Shown here: piece by piece, positions 41,197 to 51,036 of the stretch | How positions within the stretch are numbered: position 1 is the stretch's first letter | Layout: every line of letters begins with the position of its first letter | Assembly (NCBI RefSeq): GCF_900167255.1 | Contig: NZ_FUYB01000005.1 | Location: forward strand, 62,001 to 126,000 | DNA from: Thiothrix eikelboomii | GTDB taxonomy: Bacteria; Pseudomonadota; Gammaproteobacteria; Thiotrichales; Thiotrichaceae | Direction: 5' to 3' | DNA length: 64,000 bases | The notes under the pieces: model-generated | The model's database searches: none | What the model was told of the DNA's origin: nothing | Seen by the model: only the letters and a program-made list of their open reading frames with translations | Made by a program: the position numbers and the translations under genes

Positions 41197-42657
41197 ATGC
41201 AAGAAATCAAGCATTTCATCAACGGTGAGTTTGTTGGCTCTCAATCCGGCAAAACCTTCGCTAATCTCAATCCCGCGACTAATCAACACATCGGTACGGT
41301 TCATGAAGGAGGGCAAATTGAGGTTGAGCAAGCCGTCGCTGCTGCCCGTGCTGCACTCAAAGGTCCTTGGGGAACAATGCCTTTAGCGGAGCGCATGGCG
41401 ATTTTGCATAAAGTTGCTGATGGGATTAATGCCCGCTTTGACGAGTTTTTAGAGGCAGAGTGTTTAGATACGGGCAAGCCAAAGTCCTTGGCTGCGCATA
41501 TCGACATTCCACGTGGGGCGGCGAATTTCAAGGTATTCGCGGATTTATTCAAAAATGTCCCCACTGAAAGTTTTATGCTCGATACCCCTGATGGTAAGGG
41601 GGCTTTAAATTATGCGGTGCGTAAGCCTAAAGGCGTAATCGCAGTGATTAGCCCGTGGAATCTGCCTTTATTGCTGATGACTTGGAAAGTAGGCCCTGCT
41701 TTAGCCTGTGGGAACACCGTGGTGGTGAAACCTTCAGAGGAAACACCGCGCACGACAACACTATTGGGCGAAGTGATGAATGCAGCGGGTGTACCTAAGG
41801 GTGTGTACAACGTAGTACATGGTTTTGGTCCGAATTCAGCGGGTGAGTTCTTAACCACACATCCTGATGTCGATGGTATTACCTTTACCGGCGAAACTCG
41901 CACAGGTGCGGCCATTATCAAAGCCAGCTCTGCGCATATTCGGCATGTGTCGTTTGAGCTAGGTGGCAAGAATCCGGGGATAGTGTTCGCCGATTGTGAT
42001 CTGGATAAAGCGATTGAGGGTACGATGCGTTCGGTATTTGCCAACTGTGGGCAAGTTTGCTTAGGCACTGAGCGTGTGTATGTCGAGCGCCCAATTTTTG
42101 ATGAATTCGTCAAGCGCTTAAAAGCAGGGGCGGAGGCTTTGCAAATGGGGGCTTGGGATGATGCTTGTACCTCAATGGGGCCATTGATTAGCCAAGAGCA
42201 TAAACAAAAAGTACTGTCCTACTACCAAAAAGCCGTCGAAGAGGGCGCAACCGTCATTACCGGGGGCGGTGTTCCCATGATGTCGGGGGCTTTAGCCGAG
42301 GGAGCTTGGGTTCAGCCGACTATTTGGATTGGTTTACCAGAAACTGCCTCGGTGGTTCAAGAGGAAATCTTTGGTCCTTGCTGTCATGTGCAACCCTTTG
42401 ATAGCGAAGAACAAGTGATCGAATGGGCAAACGCTACTCGATACGGTTTAGCCGCTGCGGTTTGGACTGAAAATAGTTCGCGGGCGCATCGAGTTGCGGG
42501 GCAGTTAGATGCAGGGATTGTCTGGGTGAATTCGTGGTTCTTGCGTGATTTACGCACACCCTTTGGTGGCATGAAGCACTCTGGAATTGGTCGTGAAGGC
42601 GGCGTGCATTCCCTAGAGTTCTACACCGAGCTAAAAAATGTCTGCGTGAAGTTATAA
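41197..42657 (+). CDS. dmpC: 2-hydroxymuconic semialdehyde dehydrogenase (DmpC)
   Basis: This NAD-dependent aldehyde dehydrogenase oxidises the ring-fission product to 4-oxalocrotonate. The cofactor region has VISPWNLPLLLMTWKVGPAL; catalytic Glu is in FELGGKNPG, catalytic Cys in CGQVCLGTERV. KHFINGEFV at the start and GGMKHSGIGREGG at the end are typical of DmpC/XylG. The ATG at 41197 is preferred to 41188 because GGAGG lies 9 bases before it. Protein length is 486. It is first in block 2. Confidence 0.93.
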   Translation: MQEIKHFINGEFVGSQSGKTFANLNPATNQHIGTVHEGGQIEVEQAVAAARAALKGPWGTMPLAERMAILHKVADGINARFDEFLEAECLDTGKPKSLAAHIDIPRGAANFKVFADLFKNVPTESFMLDTPDGKGALNYAVRKPKGVIAVISPWNLPLLLMTWKVGPALACGNTVVVKPSEETPRTTTLLGEVMNAAGVPKGVYNVVHGFGPNSAGEFLTTHPDVDGITFTGETRTGAAIIKASSAHIRHVSFELGGKNPGIVFADCDLDKAIEGTMRSVFANCGQVCLGTERVYVERPIFDEFVKRLKAGAEALQMGAWDDACTSMGPLISQEHKQKVLSYYQKAVEEGATVITGGGVPMMSGALAEGAWVQPTIWIGLPETASVVQEEIFGPCCHVQPFDSEEQVIEWANATRYGLAAAVWTENSSRAHRVAGQLDAGIVWVNSWFLRDLRTPFGGMKHSGIGREGGVHSLEFYTELKNVCVKL

Positions 42658-42666
42658 GGGGACAGT

Positions 42667-43461
42667 ATGTTAAGTACAGCACAAATTCAAAGCTATGCTG
42701 AAGAGCTTTATCAAGCTTTGCGCCAACGTGAAATGGTAGAGCCACTCAGCAACCGCACACCAGACATGACGGTAGAGGATGCATATGCAGTGTCTTCTGG
42801 CTTATTAGAGCGACGGATGCAGCGTGATGGTGAGACAGTGATTGGTAAAAAGATTGGTGTGACCAGCAAAGCGGTGATGACTATGCTGGGTGTGCATCAA
42901 CCGGATTTTGGTTATCTGACCGATGCGATGGTCGTGGATGAAAGTGAATCCTTGTCACTGAGCACAAAAATGATTCAGCCAAAGGCCGAAGGTGAAATTG
43001 CTTTTGTCCTCAAGCAGGATCTGATTGGGCCGGGGGTGACTGCTACCGATGTATTGCGTGCGACGGATTTTGTCGTGCCTTGCTTTGAGATTGTCGATTC
43101 GCGGATTAAAGACTGGCAGATCAAGATTCAAGATACCGTCTCTGACAATGCCTCTTGTGGGTATTTCCTGCTTGGCTCACAAGCGGCTGATCCGCGTCAG
43201 TTGGATTTATCCACCGTAGGGATGGTGGTGGAGTTGAATGGGCAGGTGATTTCCACCGGGGCAGGGGCAGCCGCCTTAGGTTCATCACCAGTGAGTTGTG
43301 TAGTGTGGTTGGCCAATACCTTGGGCAAATTCGGCGTGCCTTTAAAAGCAGGTGAAGTGATTTTGTCAGGTTCGCTCGTCCCCCTACAAACCGTCAAGCC
43401 CGGTGATTATATGAGTGTCAGTATTGGCGGGATAGGTCGTACTGCAGTACGGTTTGATTGA
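42667..43461 (+). CDS. dmpE: 2-hydroxypenta-2,4-dienoate hydratase (DmpE)
   Basis: DmpE hydrates 2-hydroxypenta-2,4-dienoate to 4-hydroxy-2-oxovalerate. The fumarylacetoacetate-hydrolase-type fold is recognised by [27 protein letters not shown] in two parts, the metal-binding [21 protein letters not shown] and [12 protein letters not shown]. Its length of 264 is normal. It is closely related to dmpH below, as always in these operons. Start 10 bp after dmpC. Confidence 0.93.
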   Translation: MLSTAQIQSYAEELYQALRQREMVEPLSNRTPDMTVEDAYAVSSGLLERRMQRDGETVIGKKIGVTSKAVMTMLGVHQPDFGYLTDAMVVDESESLSLSTKMIQPKAEGEIAFVLKQDLIGPGVTATDVLRATDFVVPCFEIVDSRIKDWQIKIQDTVSDNASCGYFLLGSQAADPRQLDLSTVGMVVELNGQVISTGAGAAALGSSPVSCVVWLANTLGKFGVPLKAGEVILSGSLVPLQTVKPGDYMSVSIGGIGRTAVRFD

Positions 43462-43472
43462 GGAGAGAGAAC

Positions 43473-44372
43473 ATGGCAAAAATCCGTTGTGCCTTAATTG
43501 GCCCTGGCAATATCGGCACTGATTTATTATATAAACTTAAGCGCAGTGAGCTGCTTGAACCCGTGTGGATGGTGGGGATTGACCCTAGTTCAGAGGGCTT
43601 AGCTCGGGCGCGGGATCTGGGTTTGAAAACAACGGCTGCAGGTATTGATGGCCTGCTTCCGCAGATTGAAGCTGATCATATCCAGATTGCTTTCGATGCC
43701 ACCTCGGCCTATGCCCATGCAGAGACTTCCCGCAAACTGATAGAAAAGGGAGTGAAGGTGATTGACCTAACACCCGCTGCCATTGGTCCCTTCTGTGTTC
43801 CACCCGTCAATTTGCTGGATCATCTTGATAAAGGCGAGGAGAACGTGAACATGGTGACTTGCGGTGGGCAAGCAACCATTCCAATGGTGTTTGCGGTTAG
43901 TCGTGTACAACCCGTGCGCTATGGGGAAATTGTGGCCACGGTATCATCTAAATCCGCAGGTCCGGGTACTCGTAAAAATATTGATGAATTCACCCAAACC
44001 ACCTCCGGTGCGATTGAGAAAATCGGCGGTGCAAAACAAGGTAAAGCCATTATTATCCTTAACCCAGCTGAGCCGCCTTTAATGATGCGCGATACCATCC
44101 ACTGCATCACTGAAACGCAGCCGCAGCAAGACGCGATTATTGAATCAGTCAAAGCAATGGAAAAAGAGGTGCAGCAATATGTTCCCGGTTATCGTGTGAA
44201 GGAAGGCCCGGTCTTTGATGGTAATCGGGTGAGTGTCTTCGTAGAAGTCCGTGGGCGTGGTGACTATCTCCCTGAATATGCAGGCAATCTCGATATTATG
44301 ACCGCTGCCGCCGCTCGGACGGCGGAAATGTTTGCTGAACAGTTGCTCAAGGCAGCAGGAGGCCGCGCATGA
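43473..44372 (+). CDS. dmpF: Acetaldehyde dehydrogenase, acylating (DmpF)
   Basis: DmpF converts acetaldehyde and CoA to acetyl-CoA and NADH; it forms a channelling complex with the aldolase DmpG. The nucleotide-binding start is [14 protein letters not shown], the catalytic Cys lies in [12 protein letters not shown], and [17 protein letters not shown] and [15 protein letters not shown] are family blocks. The ATG at 43473 follows GAGGAGAGAGA; an alternative start lies five codons upstream. The stop overlaps dmpG by 4 bp, consistent with equal synthesis of the two subunits. Confidence 0.95.
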   Translation: MAKIRCALIGPGNIGTDLLYKLKRSELLEPVWMVGIDPSSEGLARARDLGLKTTAAGIDGLLPQIEADHIQIAFDATSAYAHAETSRKLIEKGVKVIDLTPAAIGPFCVPPVNLLDHLDKGEENVNMVTCGGQATIPMVFAVSRVQPVRYGEIVATVSSKSAGPGTRKNIDEFTQTTSGAIEKIGGAKQGKAIIILNPAEPPLMMRDTIHCITETQPQQDAIIESVKAMEKEVQQYVPGYRVKEGPVFDGNRVSVFVEVRGRGDYLPEYAGNLDIMTAAAARTAEMFAEQLLKAAGGRA

Positions 44373-45400
44373 ATCCCAATCTGAAAGGTAAAAAAATCCG
44401 CCTGCACGATATGTCATTGCGCGATGGTATGCACTCCATCCAGCATCAATTTAGCGTACAACACATGCAGGATTTATCCCAAGCCCTAGATCGCGCCAAA
44501 GTATCCCTGATTGAGGTCACGCATGGTGATGGCTTGAATGGCTCATCGGTCAACTATGGCTTTGGCCTGCATACTGACCGTGAGTATTTAGAGGCAGTGA
44601 TTCCTCACCTCAAACATGCTCAAGTCTCGATTCTCATGCTACCCGGGATTGCTACCATTGAAGATTTAAAAATGGTGGAAGACTTAGGCGTAAAAACCGT
44701 GCGGGTTGCCACCCACTGCACGGAAGCGGATGTTTCTGAACAGCATATCAAATACGCATCGCAGCGTGGTTTTGACACGGTGGGCTTTTTAATGATGAGC
44801 CATAAAGCCAGTGTCGCTACCATTCTCGAGCAAGCTAAACTCATGTACGGCTATGGCGCGAACTGCCTCTATATGACCGATTCGGCAGGTCACATGCTAC
44901 CTGAGGAAGTGAAAGAAAAAATCGGCATATTGCGTGATTACTTCCCGGCTGAAGTCGAAATTGGTTTCCACGGCCACCACAACCTCGCACTCGGGGTGAG
45001 TAACTCTTTAGCCGCCGTTGAAGCGGGTGCAACCCGCATTGATGGCTCAGTGGCTGGCTTTGGGGCGGGGGCGGGCAATACCCCTCTCGAAGTGTTTGCT
45101 GCTGTCTGTGATCGGTATGGCGTGGAAACGGGGGTGAATATTAGCGCCCTCATGGATGCGGCGGAAGATGTCGCCGTGCCTATTATGGGTGAGCAATTGC
45201 CTCGGATTAACCGCAACTCACTGACTATCGGTTATGCAGGGGTTTATTCCTCCTTCCTGCTTCATGCTAAACGTGCGGAGCAAAAGTATGGCGTACCCTC
45301 CCGCGAAATCCTGTTAGAACTCGGGCGACGCGGCGCGATTGGTGGGCAAGAAGATATGATTGAAGATGTGGCATTAGAAATGCTACGTGCTCAGCAATGA
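44369..45400 (+). CDS. dmpG: 4-hydroxy-2-oxovalerate aldolase (DmpG)
   Basis: A TIM-barrel metal-dependent aldolase that splits 4-hydroxy-2-oxovalerate to pyruvate and acetaldehyde, handed to DmpF. The start region [19 protein letters not shown] carries the Arg-Asp catalytic pair and metal Asp; [16 protein letters not shown] and [15 protein letters not shown] hold the metal His residues. Length 343. The start codon overlaps the dmpF stop (ATGA). Confidence 0.95.
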   Translation: MNPNLKGKKIRLHDMSLRDGMHSIQHQFSVQHMQDLSQALDRAKVSLIEVTHGDGLNGSSVNYGFGLHTDREYLEAVIPHLKHAQVSILMLPGIATIEDLKMVEDLGVKTVRVATHCTEADVSEQHIKYASQRGFDTVGFLMMSHKASVATILEQAKLMYGYGANCLYMTDSAGHMLPEEVKEKIGILRDYFPAEVEIGFHGHHNLALGVSNSLAAVEAGATRIDGSVAGFGAGAGNTPLEVFAAVCDRYGVETGVNISALMDAAEDVAVPIMGEQLPRINRNSLTIGYAGVYSSFLLHAKRAEQKYGVPSREILLELGRRGAIGGQEDMIEDVALEMLRAQQ

Positions 45401-45413
45401 GAGGACTATATAG

Positions 45414-46205
45414 ATGGCAGTTTTAAGCAAAACCACAATCGCACACTTGGCAGAGCACCTCGAAAATGCCGAGTTGCAAGCCTTTGATGTCACCAAAATT
45501 ACCGATGATTATCCTGACATGGACTGGGAAGATGCCTACGACATCCAGTATGAAATTCGTCGGCGTAAAGAAGCACGCGGTCATCAAACCATTGGCTTAA
45601 AAATGGGCTTAACCTCCTATGCAAAAATGAAGCAGATGGGGGTAGACGTTCCGGTCTATGCATTCTTAAGCGATTACTTCAGTGTGCCCGATGGCGGTGA
45701 GATCAATATGGCCGCTTTGATTCATCCGAAAGTCGAAGCCGAAATTGCCATTATTACCAATCAACCCCTGCACGGCCCGGGCTGCACCGTGGCACAGGTA
45801 CTCGCAGCAACCGAAGCAGTTGTGCCTGCGGTGGAAGTCATTGACTCACGCTACCGTGATTTCAAATTCGACCTCAAAAGCGTGGTGGCAGACAATGCTT
45901 CCTCAGCGCGCTTTGTCACGGGCGGCAAGCTCAAACGTGCTGATCAAGTCGATATGAAAACCCTCGGCGTGGTGATGGAGATCAATGGCAGGGTGGTCGC
46001 AACCGGTGCGGGTGCTGCGGTATTAGGTCATCCTGCGGCGAGTGTGGCAATGCTAGCCAATATGCTGGCAGAACGCGGTGAGCATATTCCTGCCGGAACT
46101 TTCATTATGACGGGTGGGATTACCGCCGCCGTGGAAGTGAAGGCCGGTGATAGCGTGCGCGTGCGTTATCAGGACTTGGGTGAAGTGAGTATTCGTTTTG
46201 TCTAG
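45414..46205 (+). CDS. dmpH: 4-oxalocrotonate decarboxylase (DmpH)
   Basis: DmpH decarboxylates 2-oxalocrotonate to 2-hydroxypentadienoate and works with the hydratase DmpE. The 263-residue product shares the DmpE-like fold: IGLKMGLTSYAKMKQMGVDVPVYAFL in two blocks, the metal motif HPKVEAEIAI, AVEVIDSRYRDF and VADNASSARFV. The dmpH-type SDYFSVPDGGEI insert separates it from dmpE. Start 13 bp after dmpG with AGAGGA upstream. Confidence 0.93.
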   Translation: MAVLSKTTIAHLAEHLENAELQAFDVTKITDDYPDMDWEDAYDIQYEIRRRKEARGHQTIGLKMGLTSYAKMKQMGVDVPVYAFLSDYFSVPDGGEINMAALIHPKVEAEIAIITNQPLHGPGCTVAQVLAATEAVVPAVEVIDSRYRDFKFDLKSVVADNASSARFVTGGKLKRADQVDMKTLGVVMEINGRVVATGAGAAVLGHPAASVAMLANMLAERGEHIPAGTFIMTGGITAAVEVKAGDSVRVRYQDLGEVSIRFV

Positions 46206-46223
46206 AGGCAAAAGGAGGGTGTT

Positions 46224-46433
46224 ATGCCATTGATTCAAGCAACTATTTTGCAAGGCCGCACGCCAGAGCAAAAGGCCGCATTTTTTCAGGACGTGACGGC
46301 TGCAGCGGTGAAAAACTTAAATGTGAAGCCTGAGCAAGTGAGGGTGGTGATTAACGAGGTAGCCCCCGAGCATTGGTGTATTGGTGGGGTGAGTAAAGCT
46401 GAACTGGATAAGCGTGCAGCGGAGAAAAGCTAA
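46224..46433 (+). CDS. dmpI: 4-oxalocrotonate tautomerase (DmpI)
   Basis: This small tautomerase isomerises 2-hydroxymuconate to 2-oxo-3-hexenedioate using the amino-terminal Pro as base. The Pro is residue 2 after the initiator Met (MPLIQATILQGRTPEQKAAF), followed by the conserved VRVVINEVAPEHWCIGG. It is 69 residues, slightly longer than the usual 62-63; the added tail (ELDKRAAEKS) is charged. The ribosome site AGGAGGGTG is strong. Confidence 0.93.
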   Translation: MPLIQATILQGRTPEQKAAFFQDVTAAAVKNLNVKPEQVRVVINEVAPEHWCIGGVSKAELDKRAAEKS

Positions 46434-46463
46434 GCTGCTGTCACAAGAGGAGAGACAGACTGC

Positions 46464-48152
46464 ATGAGCCGACACTCGAAAAAGCCCATTTATCCGGCGG
46501 ATCAAGACTTAAAGTCGATGATTCGCTTTGAAGGTGAAACAGGTAGTATTTGGCTAGGGCAGCAGCGTATGATTCTGTTGCATGCTTCGGCTTTCGGTTC
46601 GATGCGCAGTGAGTTAATCGAATCATTTGGCGAAGACTATGCACGCGGTGTCTTGCTGCGAATGGGGTATACCGCTGCCCAATCTGATGCGCAACTTGCC
46701 CGCAAAATCCGAAGCTCAGCGGATCTAATCTCAATGTTTCTGGTCGGGCCACAACTCCATGCTTTAGAAGGTGTGGTGAGCGTTGAGCCAGTGAAGCTCG
46801 AAATGGATTTAGATACCGGGCATTTCTATGGTGAGTTCACTTGGCGAAATTCATTTGAGGCCGCTGAGCATTTGCGGCTGTATGGTTTAGCCACTCAACC
46901 GGTTTGCTGGAATTTACTCGGTTATGCAACGGGCTATACCAGTACTTTCATGGGGCGACCGATTTATTTCAAGGAAGTCGAGTGTGTCGGTTGTGGGGAT
47001 AAGCAATGCCGAATTGTCGGTAAGCCCTTGGCTGAGTGGGAGAATGCTCAAGAATTAAAAGCGCTCTATTCACTGGAGTCGATGGCAGCAAAATTATCCT
47101 CTTTAGAGGAAGAAGTTCGCTTTTTACGCAAAGAAATCACCTCCCGCGCTCGCCCTGAGCACATTATTGCTGAATCCGCACCGATTAAAGAAATCATGTA
47201 CCTCCTCGGTAAAGCCGCCGCGACCGATGTCACCGTGTTAATGCTCGGTGAAACGGGAGTAGGGAAGGAAATCTTTTCGCAAGCGCTGCACCAATTGGGT
47301 AAGCGTTGTGATGGGCCATTTATTGCGGTGAATTGTGCTGCCTTGCCCCGTGATTTGGTGGAGTCTGAGTTATTTGGGGTGGAAAAGGGAGGTTATACGG
47401 GGGCTGATAAATCGCGTCCTGGACGTTTTGAGCGAGCAGATGGTGGCAGTTTATTTTTAGATGAATTGGGCGAACTCAATGAGCGGGCGCAAGCCAAATT
47501 ATTACGTGCCATTCAAACGGGTGAGTTTGAACGAGTGGGTGGTACAGAAAAAATTAAAGTGGATGTACGCCTGATTGCTGCGACCAATGCCAATCTTCAA
47601 GAGCGCGTCAAACAAGGCTCATTTCGGGCTGATCTTTATTATCGCTTAAATGTATTTCCGATTGCGATTCCACCTTTACGGGAGCGTTTAGCCGATTTAC
47701 CGGGGTTGATTCGTAAATTTATTGAGCGCTATAACGCAAAATACGGTAAGCAGGTGCAGGGTATTTCTGATCAGAGCTTGCGCCGTTTCATGGCCTATCA
47801 ATGGCCGGGCAATATCCGCGAGCTAGAAAATATTATTGAACGTGGGGTGATCCTAACCGAAAGTGAGACTCGGATTGAATCAACGCATATTTGCTTAGGG
47901 ATGCCTGACCCCGATGATGAATTTATGGTGATCGGACAGAATGGTTTGCTAGAAAAAGGTACAAGCTCTGTATGGGTCGATCAAGTTCTAGATAATATGC
48001 ATGCGAGCTGTTTAGGGTTTGAGCAGTTAGAGCAGCAGATTCTAGAGCAGGCTCTTAAGCGAGCACAAGGCAATGTACTCGAAACGGCTCGAATTTTAGG
48101 GATTAGTGGGCCGCAATGTCGTTATCGGTTAAAGAAGTGCGGGTTGATTTAG
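46464..48152 (+). CDS. dmpR: DmpR/XylR-type sigma-54 activator of phenol catabolism
   Basis: The 562-residue protein has a sensor domain (about 1-215) with a V4R part, a linker coiled coil, an AAA+ domain and a C-terminal Fis-type helix-turn-helix (ILEQALKRAQGNVLETARIL). The zinc-site residues Cys148, Glu171, Cys174 and Cys182 have the spacing I recall for the phenol sensor MopR. Walker A is GETGVGKE (262-269), Walker B GGSLFLDE (327-334). The sigma-54 contact loop is GGYTGA at 309-314 instead of GAFTGA. Phenols should relieve the sensor's block and allow activation from the site at 28330. It is placed last in block 2. Confidence 0.94.
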   Translation: MSRHSKKPIYPADQDLKSMIRFEGETGSIWLGQQRMILLHASAFGSMRSELIESFGEDYARGVLLRMGYTAAQSDAQLARKIRSSADLISMFLVGPQLHALEGVVSVEPVKLEMDLDTGHFYGEFTWRNSFEAAEHLRLYGLATQPVCWNLLGYATGYTSTFMGRPIYFKEVECVGCGDKQCRIVGKPLAEWENAQELKALYSLESMAAKLSSLEEEVRFLRKEITSRARPEHIIAESAPIKEIMYLLGKAAATDVTVLMLGETGVGKEIFSQALHQLGKRCDGPFIAVNCAALPRDLVESELFGVEKGGYTGADKSRPGRFERADGGSLFLDELGELNERAQAKLLRAIQTGEFERVGGTEKIKVDVRLIAATNANLQERVKQGSFRADLYYRLNVFPIAIPPLRERLADLPGLIRKFIERYNAKYGKQVQGISDQSLRRFMAYQWPGNIRELENIIERGVILTESETRIESTHICLGMPDPDDEFMVIGQNGLLEKGTSSVWVDQVLDNMHASCLGFEQLEQQILEQALKRAQGNVLETARILGISGPQCRYRLKKCGLI

Positions 48153-48265
48153 AGCGCTCCTTGCGGGGTTTGCACCACGAGAGTGATTGATTTTTTGTAA
48201 AAAATGCTGCATAGCACATAGAAATAGTGCAGACTCTGCTCAGTACTAGCAAGGAGAAGTCAGTG

Positions 48266-50440
48266 ATGTCGGAAAATGCCCAGAATGAAGTGAATACCTT
48301 AGGGTTTGCTGCTGCCAAAGAGCTAAGAGATAACTTCAAGCAAGTTGAAGAGATTATGGCGGGCTTTGCCAAATCTTATGAAAATATGAAGCTTGACCCT
48401 TTCAATTTGACTCAAGCTTATGGCGATTGGTTGAAAGCAGTCAGCGCTGATCCACAAGCCTTCATGCAAAAGAATATGGAATACTGGCAAAAATCCCTCG
48501 AGCTAAGCCAACAAGCGATGATGGCTTTAATGGGGCAAAAGCCTGAGCCTGTGGTGATTCCGGCCAAGGGTGATCGTCGTTTTAGTCATGAGGATTGGTC
48601 AGAAAAGCCGATCTTTGATGTGATCAAGCAATCTTATTTACTGACTTCACAGTGGATGCGGACGTTAGTGTCTGACGTAGAGGGTTTAGATGAGCATACC
48701 TCTGAGCGGGTGAAATTTTTCACTGAGCGCTTCATGGATGCGATGTCACCGACGAATTTTGCGCTGACGAATCCGGCAGTATTAGAGAAGATCAAAGAAA
48801 CCAAAGGCGCAAACTTGGTGCATGGTCTGAAAAATATGCTGGAAGACTTGGAGACAGGTAAAGGCGAATTACGCATTCGCATGACCGATACTAAAGCCTT
48901 TGAGTTAGGTAAAAACGTTGCAGTCACGCCCGGCAAAGTTATTTTCCAAAATCGGATGTTCCAACTGATTCAGTATACGCCAAGTACTGAAAAAGTCTTA
49001 AAACGCCCCTTATTGGTTGTCCCACCGTGGATCAATAAGTTCTATATCATGGATTTGCAACCCAAAAACTCCTTGCTGAAGTGGTTAGTGGATCAAGGTC
49101 ATACCGTATTTGTGATCTCTTGGGTGAATCCTGATGAGACTTATGCTGATACAGGCTTCGATTCCTACATTAAAGAAGGTGTACTAACGGCGATTGATGC
49201 GATTCAATACGAGACAGGTGAATCTGAAATCAATGCGATTGGTTATTGCATCGGCGGCACGTTGCTGACTTCAACTTTGGCCTATATGAAAGCTAAAGGT
49301 GATGAGCGTATTAAAAGTGCGACCTTCTTCACCACCATGATCAATTTCTCCGAGCCGGGTGAGTTGGGTCTCTTCATTGATGACACGCAAGTCTCGGGTC
49401 TTGAATCTACGATGGAAAAGACCGGCTATTTAGATGGTAGCCAAATGGCAGGCGCATTTAACTTATTACGTGCCAATGATCTGATTTGGTCGTTCTATGT
49501 TAATAACTATTTGTTAGGCAATGATCCACGTCCTTTCGATTTGTTGTATTGGAATGGTGATTCCACGCGGATGCCTGCCAAAATGCATAGCTGGTATTTG
49601 CGTAATCTCTATTTGCAAAATGATTTGTGCAAACCACAAGCCTTGAGCGTGGATGGTGTGCCTTTAGATGTCACTGCTATTGATGTGCCTGCTTGCTTTG
49701 TGTCTGCGGTTGAGGATCATATTGCGCCGTGGAAATCGACCTATATGGGTGCGCGCCTGTTCTCAGGACCCACTCGCTTTATCTTAGGTGGTTCAGGGCA
49801 TATTGCGGGTATTATCAATCCACCAGCGGCTAAGAAATACGGCTATCGTGTTAGCGATACTCTAGTTGAGAATGCCGAAGAATGGATGGCGGCTACCCCA
49901 GTTTCTGAAGGCTCTTGGTGGCCAGAATGGGACAAATGGGTGCGTGCTCTAAACCCTGCTGAAGTAGCTGCTCGCAAACCGGGCGCTAAATTAACTGCTC
50001 TTGAAGATGCCCCAGGTACTTATGTCAAAGTCAAATTAGGTGAGCCAGTGCCTAAATTACCAGCGACAGTCTTACCTAAGCTGGAAGCAGCGGTGACGCC
50101 TGTGATTGAAGCTCAAGCTAAGCCTGCGCCAGCAGCAGAAGCCTCTACGCCGACTGAAGCTACACAAGTGGCTTCAAATCCAGAGGCTGAAAAGCAGGAA
50201 AAACCTAAAGCTGACAAGCCGAAAGCGGTTAAAGCAGCAACCAAGGCAACTCCAGTCGCTCCAGCGGTGGCTCAGCCTGAAGTAAAAGCTGAATCCGCTC
50301 AACTTGAACCTGCTAAAGCTTCACCTGTTGAACCTATTGCTGCTACTCAAGCGAGTGAAACGAGTGCTAAGCCAGTGCCAGCAGAAGAGAAAAAGCCAGC
50401 GGCTAAAAAGGTGAGTAAGAAAACGCCACCTCAAGCTTAG
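48266..50440 (+). CDS. phaC: Class I poly(3-hydroxyalkanoate) synthase with extended C-terminus
   Basis: PhaC polymerises (R)-3-hydroxyacyl-CoA into storage granules. Catalytic residues are the Cys in GYCIGGT, the Asp in VSAVEDHIAPW and the His in GGSGHIAGI. The ATG at 48266 with AAGGAG is chosen over one 13 codons upstream. Class I enzymes have about 590 residues; this is 724, the extra about 135 being an Ala/Lys/Pro/Glu-rich tail (like AKPAPAAEAS, KADKPKAVKAATKA). Acetyl-CoA from phenol breakdown could feed it, but no phaA or phaB is nearby. Confidence 0.93.
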   Translation: MSENAQNEVNTLGFAAAKELRDNFKQVEEIMAGFAKSYENMKLDPFNLTQAYGDWLKAVSADPQAFMQKNMEYWQKSLELSQQAMMALMGQKPEPVVIPAKGDRRFSHEDWSEKPIFDVIKQSYLLTSQWMRTLVSDVEGLDEHTSERVKFFTERFMDAMSPTNFALTNPAVLEKIKETKGANLVHGLKNMLEDLETGKGELRIRMTDTKAFELGKNVAVTPGKVIFQNRMFQLIQYTPSTEKVLKRPLLVVPPWINKFYIMDLQPKNSLLKWLVDQGHTVFVISWVNPDETYADTGFDSYIKEGVLTAIDAIQYETGESEINAIGYCIGGTLLTSTLAYMKAKGDERIKSATFFTTMINFSEPGELGLFIDDTQVSGLESTMEKTGYLDGSQMAGAFNLLRANDLIWSFYVNNYLLGNDPRPFDLLYWNGDSTRMPAKMHSWYLRNLYLQNDLCKPQALSVDGVPLDVTAIDVPACFVSAVEDHIAPWKSTYMGARLFSGPTRFILGGSGHIAGIINPPAAKKYGYRVSDTLVENAEEWMAATPVSEGSWWPEWDKWVRALNPAEVAARKPGAKLTALEDAPGTYVKVKLGEPVPKLPATVLPKLEAAVTPVIEAQAKPAPAAEASTPTEATQVASNPEAEKQEKPKADKPKAVKAATKATPVAPAVAQPEVKAESAQLEPAKASPVEPIAATQASETSAKPVPAEEKKPAAKKVSKKTPPQA

Positions 50441-50490
50441 ACTTGCTTCAACCTGCGTAAACTAACTTAAACTCAATGAGTTTATTCTTT

Positions 50491-50519
50491 CGATTAGAGT
50501 AGAAATTCTACTCTAATCG
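50491..50519. terminator. Perfect 14-bp inverted repeat after phaC
   Basis: CGATTAGAGTAGAA (50491-50504) and its exact complement (50506-50519) face each other around one base. It is 50 bp after the phaC stop, but no T run follows on either strand, so it may be a hairpin that protects the mRNA end or a binding palindrome. Confidence 0.5.
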
Positions 50520-50666
50520 CCTAAAGAACCTCCTAGTCGTTCTTCAACTTGAATTTCTATAAATTAGACGCATACTATGATCGTATGGGCTATAACTGCC
50601 TATAGCGCTGTGTAAAATTTAACAGTGCCTCATAAATACGATCACAAAAATTTTGGAGACAAGTCT

Positions 50667-50993
50667 GTGAGTGAAAATATTGTATCTCTGTCAGATGCTT
50701 CGTTTGAGCAGGATGTGCTGAAGTCAACACTGCCTGTTTTAGTTGATTATTGGGCAGAGTGGTGCGGACCCTGCAAGATGATTGCGCCTTTATTAGAAGA
50801 GATTGCTACCGAATACCAAGGTCGCTTGGTGGTTGCTAAATTGGATATTGATAAAAACCAAGCCACTCCACCTAAATATGGTATTCGTGGTATTCCCACT
50901 TTGATGTTGTTTAAAGGTGGTGCGGTTGAGGCTACGAAAGTCGGTGCGATGTCTAAGTCGCAATTAGCTGCTTTTATCGACCAAAATATCTAA
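50667..50993 (+). CDS. trxA: Thioredoxin
   Basis: A 108-residue cytoplasmic disulfide reductase. Active site WCGPCK lies in [14 protein letters not shown], the cis-Pro in [11 protein letters not shown], and the C-terminus FIDQNI is typical. The start is a GTG at 50667 ([17 protein letters not shown] follows), with GGAG 10 bases upstream; a longer frame from 50625 would add 14 unlikely residues. It stands upstream of rho, as trxA does in E. coli. Confidence 0.94.
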   Translation: MSENIVSLSDASFEQDVLKSTLPVLVDYWAEWCGPCKMIAPLLEEIATEYQGRLVVAKLDIDKNQATPPKYGIRGIPTLMLFKGGAVEATKVGAMSKSQLAAFIDQNI

Positions 50994-51012
50994 ACTGACG
51001 ATTTAGACGAGT

Positions 51013-51036
51013 GCGATTGTAAAAACTCACAGTCGC
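51013..51036 (+). terminator. Hairpin after trxA
   Basis: GCGATTGT (51013-51020) pairs with ACAGTCGC (51029-51036) with one G-T wobble, followed by CTCTTAAATTT. It could end trxA transcription. The remaining 230 bp to rho has no gene. Confidence 0.45.

Noticed and set aside
41610-42113. 167-codon minus-strand frame opposite dmpC
   Set aside because: A shadow of the aldehyde dehydrogenase coding sequence, with no independent features.
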